A stretch of 64,000 nucleotides of DNA from Rhodovarius crocodyli (lineage in GTDB: Bacteria > Pseudomonadota > Alphaproteobacteria > Acetobacterales > Acetobacteraceae), in contig CAMDJV010000011.1 in NCBI GenBank assembly GCA_945901085.1, positions 1-64,000 of the forward strand. Direction: 5' to 3'. Every line of letters begins with the position of its first letter. The first letter of the stretch is position 1. The notes under the pieces are model-generated. The model saw nothing but the letters and a program-made list of their open reading frames with translations, had not been told where the DNA came from and searched no databases. Shown one piece after another: positions 38,359-46,371 of the stretch. The position numbers and the translations under genes are program-made.

Positions 38359-39156
38359 ATGTCAGAAGCCCAGATCATCAATGGGACCGGGCTGCGCGCC
38401 CGTTCCTCCCGCCTGGCTCAGTCCAGCCCGTTTCAGCGGCTGGTCATCGGCCTCATCCTGATCAATGCCGTCACGCTGGGCCTGGAGACGTCCGACCGCG
38501 TCATGGGCGCCATTGGTGGATTTTTGCATATCGTGGACATGGTGTTGTTGTTGGTGTTTACTGCCGAACTGGCCTTGCGGATCTTCGCCTTCCGTGGCGG
38601 ATTCTTCCGTGACCCGTGGAGCATCTTCGATTTCGCAGTCATTGTTATCGCCTGGATGCCGGCCTCGGGCGCGCTTTCGGTGCTGCGGGCGCTGCGGGTA
38701 CTGCGGGTCCTCAGGCTGATCTCAATAGTCCCCTCGCTGCGCAATGTGGTGGAGGCGATGCTGGCTGCGCTGCCGGGCATGGGAAGCATCATGCTTCTGA
38801 TGGGCCTCGTCTTCTATGTCAGCGCCGTCATGGCCACCAAACTTTTCGGCGCCGAGATGGAAGAACAATTCGGTACGCTGGGCGCCAGCCTGTTTACCCT
38901 GTTCCAGCTTATGACGCTCGATGACTGGGCCAATATCGTGAAGCCGGCAACGGAGGCGCAACCCTTGGCGCTGCTCTTCTTCATGCCCTTCATCATCATC
39001 TCGACCTTCGTGGTGCTGAACCTGTTCATTGGCGTGATCGTGGAGAGTATCCAGTCGCTGCGTGACGAAAAGCCGGGGGCTGAGAAGCCAGACATCGCGG
39101 CAGTGCTGGCCGAGGTCCGGGCGCTGCGGGCGGAGGTGGCGGCGCTGAAGCGCTGA
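38359..39156 (+). CDS. Voltage-gated-type cation channel (NaChBac/NavAb family) with TLDDWAN pore motif
   Basis: The 265-residue protein is a six-helix ion-transport channel subunit expected to tetramerise. S1 to S3 are visible (IGLILINAVTLGLE, VDMVLLLVFTAELALRI, IFDFAVIVIAWMP). S4 has arginines every third residue (R110, R113, R116, R119), so voltage sensing is plausible. S5, a pore loop and S6 (IIISTFVVLNLFIGVIVESI) follow, then a short coiled coil (LAEVRALRAEVAALK) as in bacterial Nav channels. The pore loop reads FQLMTLDDWANIV (T186-N192). Sodium channels of this family have TLESW. The DD resembles the engineered calcium-selective filter of CavAb. The gene is single and flanked by inverted repeat copies. 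Confidence 0.9.
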   Translation: MSEAQIINGTGLRARSSRLAQSSPFQRLVIGLILINAVTLGLETSDRVMGAIGGFLHIVDMVLLLVFTAELALRIFAFRGGFFRDPWSIFDFAVIVIAWMPASGALSVLRALRVLRVLRLISIVPSLRNVVEAMLAALPGMGSIMLLMGLVFYVSAVMATKLFGAEMEEQFGTLGASLFTLFQLMTLDDWANIVKPATEAQPLALLFFMPFIIISTFVVLNLFIGVIVESIQSLRDEKPGAEKPDIAAVLAEVRALRAEVAALKR

Positions 39157-39285
39157 GGAAGCGCTCAGCATGGCGGTATCAAAGCGGGTCACAGGATCGT
39201 TGGCGATGTGCTGAGCAGGGCGGAATATAACATGCCCCCTGATGGGTTGTCCGCTTTGGGGGCGGCCGGGGCTCTTTGCGCCTGG

Positions 39286-39387
39286 AGCATCATCCGTTCA
39301 AACGGAATCGTTTGAGCGGATAAAGATGCTAGACAAACAAAGGCTTAGAGCCTGTGCAGTGAGCCGAGGCGAACGGAACAGGCTCTA
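39286..39387. repeat. Dispersed palindromic repeat, family A copy 3
   Basis: The first hairpin at 39286-39330 has outer arms AGCATC/GATGCT and inner TCAAACG/CGTTTGA. The second at 39346-39387 has arms TAGAGCCTGT and ACAGGCTCTA. Read on the minus strand, the order and sequence match copy 2. The two copies therefore form an inverted pair around the channel gene. Confidence 0.8.
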
Positions 39388-39464
39388 GTTTGACTGCGAG
39401 GCATGAGACCAATAAGGCGTGCCCTGCTTTTGCACCGTCACACTGGCCTGAATGGGTAGGGCCG

Positions 39465-39499
39465 TTGACATCCGTCGCAAAAAATTACTACAATGTAAT
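39465..39499 (+). promoter_or_regulatory. Sigma70-like promoter with palindrome over the -10, upstream of terC
   Basis: TTGACA at 39465-39470 is followed after 18 bases by TACAAT at 39489-39494. The sequence ATTACTACAATGTAAT (39484-39499) is an inverted repeat (ATTAC/GTAAT) centred on the -10 box, a position that would suit a repressor operator. The transcript would start near 39501 and have a leader of about 70 bases before terC. Confidence 0.65.
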
Positions 39500-39573
39500 G
39501 TAGAGTGGCCCTGCGCGTGGTGGTGTAACAGGCACAGAAATGAGTTCTTCCAGACAGGGGTAGGGGCTAATCG

Positions 39574-40341
39574 ATGGATAATCTCCTCATCTTGGCTGCT
39601 GATCCAGCCGCCTGGGTTGCACTCACCACCCTCATTGCGATGGAGGTGGTGCTCGGCATTGACAACCTGCTGTTCATCTCGATCCTGACCAATAAATTGC
39701 CTGAACATCAGCGTGAACGCGCCCGAATAATTGGTATCGGCGCTGCGCTGATACTGCGGCTTGTGCTGCTGAGCCTTGTTTTTGTCATCGTACAGTTGAC
39801 TGAACCAGTGTTGACGCTATTCGGCCAGAGTTTTTCATGGCGTGACATGATACTCATAGGTGGCGGGCTGTTTTTGGTCTGGAAGGCAACCAAGGAAATC
39901 CACCACACCGTTGATCCTGACCCCGGACCGGACATGTTTGGCGGTGGGACGGTGGCGATGAATTTCGCTGCGGCGGTCGCTCAAATCCTTTTACTGGATT
40001 TGGTTTTTTCATTAGACAGTATAATCACTGCCGTGGGTATGACTCAACACGTCGAGATAATGGTTATTGCGGTGGTCTTCACGGTAATCGTGATGCTTGT
40101 TGCTGCAACTCCGCTGGCGCAATTCATTAGCGCGAACCCGACTGTCGTTATCCTAGCATTGTCATTCCTGTTCATGATTGGAATGACGCTGATCGCCGAA
40201 GGCTTTGGTGTGAAAGTGCCAAAAGGCTATATTTATGCGGCGATGGCTTTCTCGGCCGTGGTTGAAGGTCTCAACATGCTTTCGCGCCGCTCGCGGTCGA
40301 GACTGCAGGAGGGTGCCAAGAGCAACACCGTGCAGCGGTGA
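39574..40341 (+). CDS. TerC-family integral membrane protein
   Basis: TerC/Alx proteins export manganese or help load metal onto exported enzymes; others confer tellurite resistance. The 255-residue protein has seven or more hydrophobic segments and the family aspartates in [15 protein letters not shown] and [12 protein letters not shown]. The C-terminal [19 protein letters not shown] is also typical. Codon use is visibly more AT-rich than in neighbouring genes (ATA, TTA and AAT are common), suggesting recent transfer. It has its own near-consensus promoter. I looked for a yybP-ykoY manganese riboswitch in the leader and did not recognise one. Confidence 0.92.
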   Translation: MDNLLILAADPAAWVALTTLIAMEVVLGIDNLLFISILTNKLPEHQRERARIIGIGAALILRLVLLSLVFVIVQLTEPVLTLFGQSFSWRDMILIGGGLFLVWKATKEIHHTVDPDPGPDMFGGGTVAMNFAAAVAQILLLDLVFSLDSIITAVGMTQHVEIMVIAVVFTVIVMLVAATPLAQFISANPTVVILALSFLFMIGMTLIAEGFGVKVPKGYIYAAMAFSAVVEGLNMLSRRSRSRLQEGAKSNTVQR

Positions 40342-40601
40342 AGCGTGAGCGGTGGCTTGCGAAATTCGGACGGCCCAATAACTGACTGCGCTGGCTGAGA
40401 TTGTCGGCCGGCGCTGCATCGGAGTGAGGCCCAGCTTTACCGGCGCGCGGCCGCGGCGGATTCAACCTCTTGCCCTTTTTTGGTCGATGCCGCTGCCCGG
40501 TGGTGGTGCTATCATCCGCCCCCGGTGGGGATGGCGGCGAACCCGTCTGAGGTCCACCAGCCTGGCCGCCATGCGGTAGCGGGCCTGAGCGAGTGGCTTT
40601 G
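40342..40601. other. Gap between terC and convergent TPR gene
   Basis: I see no gene or clear terminator in these 260 bases between two convergent genes. The first part is GC-rich and the composition returns to that of the chromosome. Confidence 0.5.
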
Positions 40602-41711
40602 CTACCGCGACGACGCGCGGTGAATCTGCCGCGCCAGCGGCTCCTGCAGGAAGACCGACGCCATCAGCGCCGGTATCATCTGCGTGCGGTTCAGCGGCCT
40701 CGGCAGGCTGGCCGGGTCGAAATGGCCGGGCGCGCCACTATTCAGGTGCTGCAACCAGGCGACGTAGCTGCGGGCGTTGCGGTTGTCTGGCTCGACCTGC
40801 AGCGCCTCCTGCATCAGTTGGAGCGCAGCCTCCCGCTTGCCCTCGGCCCAGGCCAGCAGGCCGCGCTGGATCAGCACATAGGGGCGAATGAACGGGGGCT
40901 CACGGCGGCTGAGGGCGATGCCGCGCTCGGTCTGCGCCCGCGCCTGTTCGAGATCTCCGCTCAGAATACTGAGAAACGCGGCGTTCAGGGCATGGATGGA
41001 ACGCGTGGACAAAAGAGAATCGGCCAGTTGAACCTCGCGCGCGGCCTGCGCTGGATCGCCCTCTAGCAGGAAGAGGACGGCGTTCAGGTTCAACAACGCG
41101 GAATGTTCAATATGATCATCGCGTGTCCAGTTGCGCCCCAGCATGGTGCTTGTTGTCGCGCGCACGCCGCTGAGATCCGTCTGGGCGCCATCAAGAAAAT
41201 CATTCAGCTGGGCGAGGATGACCTGGTAGGGCACGACTTCGGCAAAGGCTTCGCGCGCCCCGCGGCGCAGCAACTCCACCGCATTCAAATTCGGCTGGGA
41301 AAGCTCCAGGAGCCTCAGCGGCTTCCCATGATCCGATACCACAATCTCCAACCTGAGCCCTGCTTCAACATGCAACATGGTGGCGGATATGCGGACGTGC
41401 TCCAGGCCGAAGAGGTCCTGCAGGGCTGCGGTCAGTCCAGTCAGCTTCAGCGGCTCCGCCAGCGCGCCGATTAAGGTTCCGCGAGAGGCGACACGGGGGG
41501 TGGGCACCGGCACGACTGAGGGAACGGACACGATGCGGGCGATTTCGGTGACGAAGATTTCTTCAGCCGCGCGACGAGTGAGCCCGCTATTCTGCACGAT
41601 GGGCGGCAGCCCGACATTGACCGACATGGTGTTGGAACTGATCGCTGCGTCGCCCGCCATCAGGCCCATAAAGAGCGCGCCAAGTAAACTGAGTGTCATA
41701 AAATCCATCAT
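40602..41711 (-). CDS. Unrecognised membrane-anchored TPR protein
   Basis: I do not recognise this 369-residue protein as a whole. It starts with a hydrophobic segment (MTLSLLGALFMGLMAG) that could be a signal or anchor. An Ala/Val/Pro-rich linker and a mixed alpha/beta domain of about 130 residues follow (residues 70-190, including ISATMLHVEAGLRLEIVVSD). The C-terminal half has TPR-like repeats: LNLNAVLFLLEGDPAQAARE, LNAAFLSILSGDLEQARAQT, and IQRGLLAWAEGKREAALQLM. The middle region is somewhat like the periplasmic parts of TPR proteins fused to adenylate cyclase or CadC-like regulators, but no catalytic or DNA-binding domain is present. A GGGAG site supports ATG 41711. Confidence 0.7.
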   Translation of the reverse strand: MMDFMTLSLLGALFMGLMAGDAAISSNTMSVNVGLPPIVQNSGLTRRAAEEIFVTEIARIVSVPSVVPVPTPRVASRGTLIGALAEPLKLTGLTAALQDLFGLEHVRISATMLHVEAGLRLEIVVSDHGKPLRLLELSQPNLNAVELLRRGAREAFAEVVPYQVILAQLNDFLDGAQTDLSGVRATTSTMLGRNWTRDDHIEHSALLNLNAVLFLLEGDPAQAAREVQLADSLLSTRSIHALNAAFLSILSGDLEQARAQTERGIALSRREPPFIRPYVLIQRGLLAWAEGKREAALQLMQEALQVEPDNRNARSYVAWLQHLNSGAPGHFDPASLPRPLNRTQMIPALMASVFLQEPLARQIHRASSR

Positions 41712-42580
41712 GGCTCTCCCAGCCGGCATTGCACGAACTGTAATTCGCAACAAAACTATAAATAGTGTCTATTCTTATGGCCGGGCATGCCGGCGTCAAC
41801 AAGGGTGAATCTGGAAATTTACCCCGCCCTCTCAACCCTTTATGGCGAGCGACGCATCAGGCAGATCGATCTGGCTCAGAGCCTCGGCTTGATGAAGAGC
41901 ATGCCATGTTCATCACAGCTCAGTCTAACGAACCGGGCGGCACGGCCAATGCCCCAAATGGAGGGGCCCTGACCACACCCCGAAGGTAACCCAGTCGCCG
42001 CTGGCGGTGGCTGGCACCAGGCTGGAAAGGGCATCATGCAAGGGGCACCACCATGGGAGATAATTTATAAGTTCCCGGCGTTCTTGGGCATGCCTCAGCC
42101 TTGGCTCTCGATCCATTTTTTTCGGTTAGACTTTCGCATATGGCCTTGAGGACCATTCCCTGCCACCGATTTGACGTCACCCTGGGAGAACTCAGTGGCA
42201 GGCTTGGGCGACAGGGCCAGATGTAACTATTCGTCGCTATTTTCCACTATATTCACCGTCATACCAGAGAGAACCTCGATAGCTTCAGACACCAAAGCAG
42301 CAACTGGATTAGCGATCAGTGCCGATTTAGATCCTGTTTTCTTCGAACAAACTCACTGCATAGGCAATAAAGTTTATTTTTTAGCATATTTTTTTATCCA
42401 CTCAAACTATTTTATTTGAATTGATGATAATCTATTCAGTTATTTAATCAAAAATCAGGCAACCGGGGCAAAACCCCGGGCGATCAGGCTATTGCGCCCG
42501 CTCTGACATGGTTTCGGAGGTCGGGCAGGTTCTATGCGCCGGCGACATGCAAGCCGTGGCCGAGATAGTGCCACAAGCCC
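41712..42580. other. AT-rich region with no supported gene
   Basis: These roughly 870 bases lie between the start of the TPR gene and a family A repeat. From about 42060 the DNA becomes AT-rich, most strongly at 42240-42450, unlike the rest of the window. Short open frames exist on both strands, but none has a ribosome site and recognisable product. On the minus strand an open stretch ending at 42227 reads like protein (LIANPVAALVSEAIEVL..) but is interrupted by stops upstream, so it may be a gene remnant. The first 90 bases should hold the promoter of the TPR gene. Confidence 0.6.
42463..42479. terminator. GC-rich hairpin
   Basis: The inverted repeat CCGGGG CAAAA CCCCGG lies at the GC-rich border of the AT-rich region. 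Its GGGGCAAA-type core recalls the first palindrome of repeat family B, but the rest of that element is absent. It may act as a terminator, although the T-run is weak. Confidence 0.4.
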
Positions 42581-42680
42581 GAGCCATTTCACCCAAGGCG
42601 AAGACGGTAAAACGGCTCCAGTCTTTGCTTTTGCGCATTTGCTGGGTCGCCTTGCAAAGCCGCAAGGCTTGAAAATGCGC
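42581..42680. repeat. Dispersed palindromic repeat, family A copy 4
   Basis: Hairpin 1 pairs GAGCC.TTTCACC with GGTAAAACGGCTC (42581-42618). Hairpin 2 (42633-42680) has arms GCGCATTT..GCCTTGC and GCAAGGC..AAATGCGC. The layout and most bases match copy 1. It ends on the stop codon of the hydantoinase gene and probably serves as its terminator. Confidence 0.85.
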
Positions 42681-44104
42681 TATACCGCCGGGCGGCTGCG
42701 CACCTCGTCGGGGATCTTGCGGGGGAGGAATTCGCCCTGCTTGAGGTCGCCCGAGAAGACGCCATCCTCCACCACCACGCGCCCGCGCATCACCGTCACG
42801 CGCGGCCAGGCGGTCACCTTGTGCCCCTCCCACGGCGTGTAATCCGTCTCGTGCATGTCCTCGGCGCGGATGGTCTTGTCGATGCCGGTCTCCAGCACAA
42901 CCACATCCGCGTCCGAGCCCACGGCCAGCGCGCCCTTGCGCGGATACAGCCCCATGATCTTGGCCGCGTTGGTCGAGACCATGTCCACGAAATGCTCCGG
43001 CGTATAGCCGCGCTTGGTGACCATCTGCGTGTACATCAGGCCCACGCGCGGCTCGACGCCGGAATTGCCGCCCGTGGTGTCGTCGATGCGGCTACCCTGC
43101 AGCTTGATGCGCAGCGGGCAGCAGAGTTCGTCGGTCGCGATGACTTGCAGCGCGCCGCGGTTGGTCGCCTCCCACAGCTTCTTCTGGTCCTCGGGGTATT
43201 TGAGCGAGGGGTAGGTATGGTAGATTTGCCCATTGGGCTTTTTGTAGTCCTCGGCGGTGTACATCAGGTACTGGTGCAGGGTTTCGCCATACATCGGGAA
43301 GCCACGCGCGCGGGAATTGGCCAGCGCGGCCACGCCAGTCGCCGCCGAGACATGCACCATGTACAGCGCGCAGCCCTCGACATTTTCGGCCAGGCGAATG
43401 ACGCGGTTAAACGCCAGCTCCTCGGAGAGCGTATTGTGCACCTCGGCCATGAATTCGAAGCCGACGCGGTTTTCGCGGATCAGCTTCTCATACATGAACA
43501 TGACGATGTCATTATCCTCGGCGTGGATGGCCGCGATGCCGCCCTGCTTCGCCACCACCTTCAGCGCTTCCCAGATATGGCCGTGCTGGACCATGCGCCC
43601 GGTCTGGCCGTAGCGGATGTCGGTGGTGAACATCTTGATGCTGGCATGGCCGGCCTGAATGGCTTCGGCCACCTCGCCGAACTGCACCTGCGGGATCGCG
43701 CCCATAAGCGTCAGGTGCCAGCCATAGTCGCAGTAGCAATCACCCTTCCAGATCGCGTCGGTCTGCTCGATCGCCTGCTGGATGGAACGCTCATGCGTGC
43801 ATTGTACGAAGTCGATCAGCGTGGTGGTGCCGCCCCAGAGAGCCGCGCGGCTGACCTGCGAGGGCGGGTCGGTAAACTTCGCCGGGTCGGCAGCGCTCAT
43901 CTTGATGGCGGAGGAACAATGGATATGCGGGTCGATGCCGCCGGGGATTACTAAGCCTCCCTTGGCGTCCACCCTACGCCCGGCCGCGGCCAGGGTTCCT
44001 GGCGCGCCAATGGAGACGATCTTCTGCCCGGCAATGCCGATATCGACGGCGGCTAGCCCGCTCGGCAGCACGCATTGGCCGTTGGTGATCAACAGATCCA
44101 GCAT
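42680..44104 (-). CDS. Hydantoinase/dihydropyrimidinase-family amidohydrolase
   Basis: The 474-residue protein belongs to the cyclic amidohydrolases that open hydantoin or dihydropyrimidine rings with a binuclear zinc centre. All usual metal ligands appear present: H60 and H62 in GGIDPHIHCS, the carbamylated Lys in HASIKMFTT (near 157), His in AIHAEDND and in MVHVSAATG, and Asp in VIATDELCC. The DE in place of the common DH after that last motif is unusual. ATG 44104 begins the conserved MLDLLITNGQ. It overlaps the stop codon of the CobW-type gene (TGATG), so the two are coupled. The substrate cannot be assigned. Confidence 0.87.
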   Translation of the reverse strand: MLDLLITNGQCVLPSGLAAVDIGIAGQKIVSIGAPGTLAAAGRRVDAKGGLVIPGGIDPHIHCSSAIKMSAADPAKFTDPPSQVSRAALWGGTTTLIDFVQCTHERSIQQAIEQTDAIWKGDCYCDYGWHLTLMGAIPQVQFGEVAEAIQAGHASIKMFTTDIRYGQTGRMVQHGHIWEALKVVAKQGGIAAIHAEDNDIVMFMYEKLIRENRVGFEFMAEVHNTLSEELAFNRVIRLAENVEGCALYMVHVSAATGVAALANSRARGFPMYGETLHQYLMYTAEDYKKPNGQIYHTYPSLKYPEDQKKLWEATNRGALQVIATDELCCPLRIKLQGSRIDDTTGGNSGVEPRVGLMYTQMVTKRGYTPEHFVDMVSTNAAKIMGLYPRKGALAVGSDADVVVLETGIDKTIRAEDMHETDYTPWEGHKVTAWPRVTVMRGRVVVEDGVFSGDLKQGEFLPRKIPDEVRSRPAV

Positions 44105-45132
44105 CACGCCATTCCTTCTCTCGCTGTTTTTCCCAGCATCGGGGTTTCCCCAAGCATCGGGTCGCCGGCCACGAAGCCATCGAGCAGTCTCTGCGGCGCT
44201 ATGCCGCGCATGATGAACACCATGCGGCTGGTCCGGTCCGCATCCGGCCAATCGGGCAGCCAGCGCGGCTCGTACATCGTGTGCTGCACGGCATGGATGG
44301 CGGCTGGGCCGCCTTGCCTGTCCGCGAATGCCACGATGCCCTTCACGCGCAGCAGATCCTCGCCATGCTCCTGCGCGAGGCGCCCCAGCGCCATGGCGAA
44401 GGCAAGGCGCGTCATCGGCCGGCGCAGCGTCATCGTAAAGGCGGCGATGCCGTGCGCATGCACTGCGGTCGCGAAGCGGCGCGCACGCGGAATGGCCGTG
44501 ATGGCGCCGCCGAACAGCAGCGCCGCCGGGTCGCCCTCCTGGGCATCGACCAGGCCGGCCAAAGGGTTCAGCGCGGCGAGTTGCGCACGAAGTGCATCTG
44601 AGGCAGGTGCCAGGTCGGTTTTGGTCAGCAGCAGCCGGTCCGCACTCGCGGCCTGCGCGACGGCCTCGGGGAAGCGTTCCAGCGTGCTGGCACCCAGCAC
44701 GGAGTCGATCGCGGTGACCACGGTATCGACGCCAAGCGAGGCCTCCAGGAAGGCATCGGCCGAGAGGGTGTAGAGAATCGGCGCCGGCTCCGCGAGGCCG
44801 CTCGTCTCCAGCACGATGCGGCGGAATGGGCGATGTTCGCCGCGCGCGAGGCGGCGGAGCAGCATGTACAGCGTCTGCGCCAGATCCTGCCGCACCGCGC
44901 AGCACACGCAGCCATTGGGCAGTTCCACCACGTCCTGATCCACCGCTTCGAGCAGCAGGTGATCGAGGCCGATGGCGCCGAATTCATTGATGATGACGGC
45001 GGTGTCCATGAAGCCCGGGCTCGCCAGCACGCGCGAGAGGAAGCTGGTCTTACCGCTGCCCAGGAAGCCCGTCAGCACCGAAAACGGCAAACGCTGCGCC
45101 GGCACGGGCGGCGGAGGCGCGATCATCGCCAC
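44104..45132 (-). CDS. CobW/YjiA (COG0523)-family GTPase, putative metallochaperone
   Basis: The 342-residue protein has a Walker A motif LTGFLGSGKTSFLSRVL, the metal-binding CxCC in LPNGCVCCAVRQD, the ETSGLAEPAPIL switch region and the guanine-specificity motif TKTDL. The C-terminal CobW_C domain is recognisable by RVKGIVAFAD. COG0523 GTPases insert or supply zinc and other metals to partner enzymes. The translational coupling with a zinc-type hydantoinase makes that enzyme its likely client. A Zur-type operator was not recognised upstream. Confidence 0.9.
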   Translation of the reverse strand: MAMIAPPPPVPAQRLPFSVLTGFLGSGKTSFLSRVLASPGFMDTAVIINEFGAIGLDHLLLEAVDQDVVELPNGCVCCAVRQDLAQTLYMLLRRLARGEHRPFRRIVLETSGLAEPAPILYTLSADAFLEASLGVDTVVTAIDSVLGASTLERFPEAVAQAASADRLLLTKTDLAPASDALRAQLAALNPLAGLVDAQEGDPAALLFGGAITAIPRARRFATAVHAHGIAAFTMTLRRPMTRLAFAMALGRLAQEHGEDLLRVKGIVAFADRQGGPAAIHAVQHTMYEPRWLPDWPDADRTSRMVFIMRGIAPQRLLDGFVAGDPMLGETPMLGKTAREGMA

Positions 45133-45439
45133 CGCCTACCCCTCACATGTGTGTCTCTGCTCCGCGCACGCATCATTACGAGGCGAGGGTGGCACGGCGG
45201 CGCTTAACACGTAAGCCTGCGGCGATCGCAGATTGCAGCGTCCCTGACATAGCCGAGGTCGCCGCGCCCAAGCTTCCACCAAAGGGGGGGGCGCGTGACT
45301 TTATCGACCGAGAATGCGGCCAGCGAGGCCGCTCGCGAAGGAAACACGCCCATCCACCTCAGCCGCGACCCTGCCCTGCCGCTGGCCGCGCCCGATGGGG
45401 CGGGGTTGCTGGCCGACCTCCGCAGCAGCGACAGCGTGA
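45133..45439. other. Gap with no supported gene
   Basis: These 307 bases upstream of the CobW gene contain short open frames, one from GTG 45295 on the plus strand, but none has convincing protein features or a family match that I know. The CobW promoter should lie in the first 100 bases. Confidence 0.45.
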
Positions 45440-46279
45440 TCACTCGTGATGCGCCACCCCATCAATCTGGCCGCAGAAATGCAGCAGCGTCTTGGCGCAG
45501 GCCACAGGCATGAGCGTTTGGATGGCGTGGAAGCGGGTGGGCAGGTTGACCACGCGAATCCCTGGAATACCAGCCCGAATCTGCGCCTCCTCATGCCCCG
45601 TCACCACGCCCGCGGTGGGGTAAAGCCCAAGCGTGGGCACCGCCACCTTGGTGAGATAGCCCGAGACATCCACCTTCGAAGCCACGCGGGAGAGGGCGAT
45701 CAGCACCTCCACCGGTGATTTGCCCATCTCATCGGCATACCAGCGCACCATCGCCGGGTCGGCATCCGGCGGAAAGCGGGTGGCGCCATTGACGTAATCC
45801 GACCAGCCGCGGCTGCCCATGATCCGCAACGCATCCTGCCAAGTGGCATGGCCGCAGGCAAAGGCCTCCTGCGTCGCCTTGGGGATGGTGACCGGTGCGG
45901 CCAGCAGGGTGAGGCTGCGCAACCGCTCCGGGATGGTCGCCCCCATCACGATGCCCAGAATGCCGCCCAGTGATTCGCCGCAATAATGCACCGGGCCGCC
46001 GCCCAGATGGTCCATGATCGCCACCAGATCTTCGAGAAAACCCTCGACATGGATGTGGCTATCGGCGTCGAAATCGAAGGTGGATTGCCCCAAGCCGCGC
46101 AGATCGGGGCAGACCACCCGGTAGAAGCGTGAGAGATAGGGCACCCAGGCATGCCAGAACACCGCCGAGCGGCCATAGCCATGCTGCAGGATCAGCCAAG
46201 GCGCATCGCGCCACGGGTCGGTATTGTCGTGAATGGTGAGGTGCAGGCTGGGTTTTCCCGGCCTTTGCAGCATGGGCAT
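45440..46279 (-). CDS. Alpha/beta-fold hydrolase
   Basis: The 279-residue cytoplasmic protein has the oxyanion-hole motif LILQHGYGRS, the nucleophile elbow YCGESLGGILG and a C-terminal His in TRFHAIQTLMP. The TFDFDADSHIHVEGFLEDLV region is typical of small ester or carbamate hydrolases. The AAGGA ribosome site before ATG 46279 supports the start (MPMLQRPGK). It lies 92 bp downstream of another hydrolase on the same strand, so the two may be cotranscribed. No substrate can be named. Confidence 0.85.
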   Translation of the reverse strand: MPMLQRPGKPSLHLTIHDNTDPWRDAPWLILQHGYGRSAVFWHAWVPYLSRFYRVVCPDLRGLGQSTFDFDADSHIHVEGFLEDLVAIMDHLGGGPVHYCGESLGGILGIVMGATIPERLRSLTLLAAPVTIPKATQEAFACGHATWQDALRIMGSRGWSDYVNGATRFPPDADPAMVRWYADEMGKSPVEVLIALSRVASKVDVSGYLTKVAVPTLGLYPTAGVVTGHEEAQIRAGIPGIRVVNLPTRFHAIQTLMPVACAKTLLHFCGQIDGVAHHE

Positions 46280-46371
46280 GGCGTTTTCCTTGGATGTCCT
46301 GGCGGCAGGATAGGTCGGTTTGCGACGCGCGGGAATCGCCTGAGGTGAAACCGTGGGAGGAAGCGCCGCCA

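Noticed and set aside
39501-39573. Possible yybP-ykoY (manganese) riboswitch before terC
   Set aside because: The leader is short and the expected conserved elements were not found by eye; a covariance search would settle it.
41765-41989. Small plus-strand frames at the 5' side of the TPR gene
   Set aside because: No convincing start signals and no protein similarity that I recognise; the region more likely holds the TPR gene promoter.
42171-42419. 82-codon plus-strand frame in the AT-rich stretch
   Set aside because: No ribosome site, no recognisable domain, and low-complexity C-terminus (FLAYFFIHSNYFI) typical of chance frames in AT-rich DNA.
45295-45513. Short frame from GTG 45295 upstream of the CobW gene on the other strand
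   Set aside because: It runs into the 3' end of the alpha/beta hydrolase gene on the opposite strand and has no recognised features.
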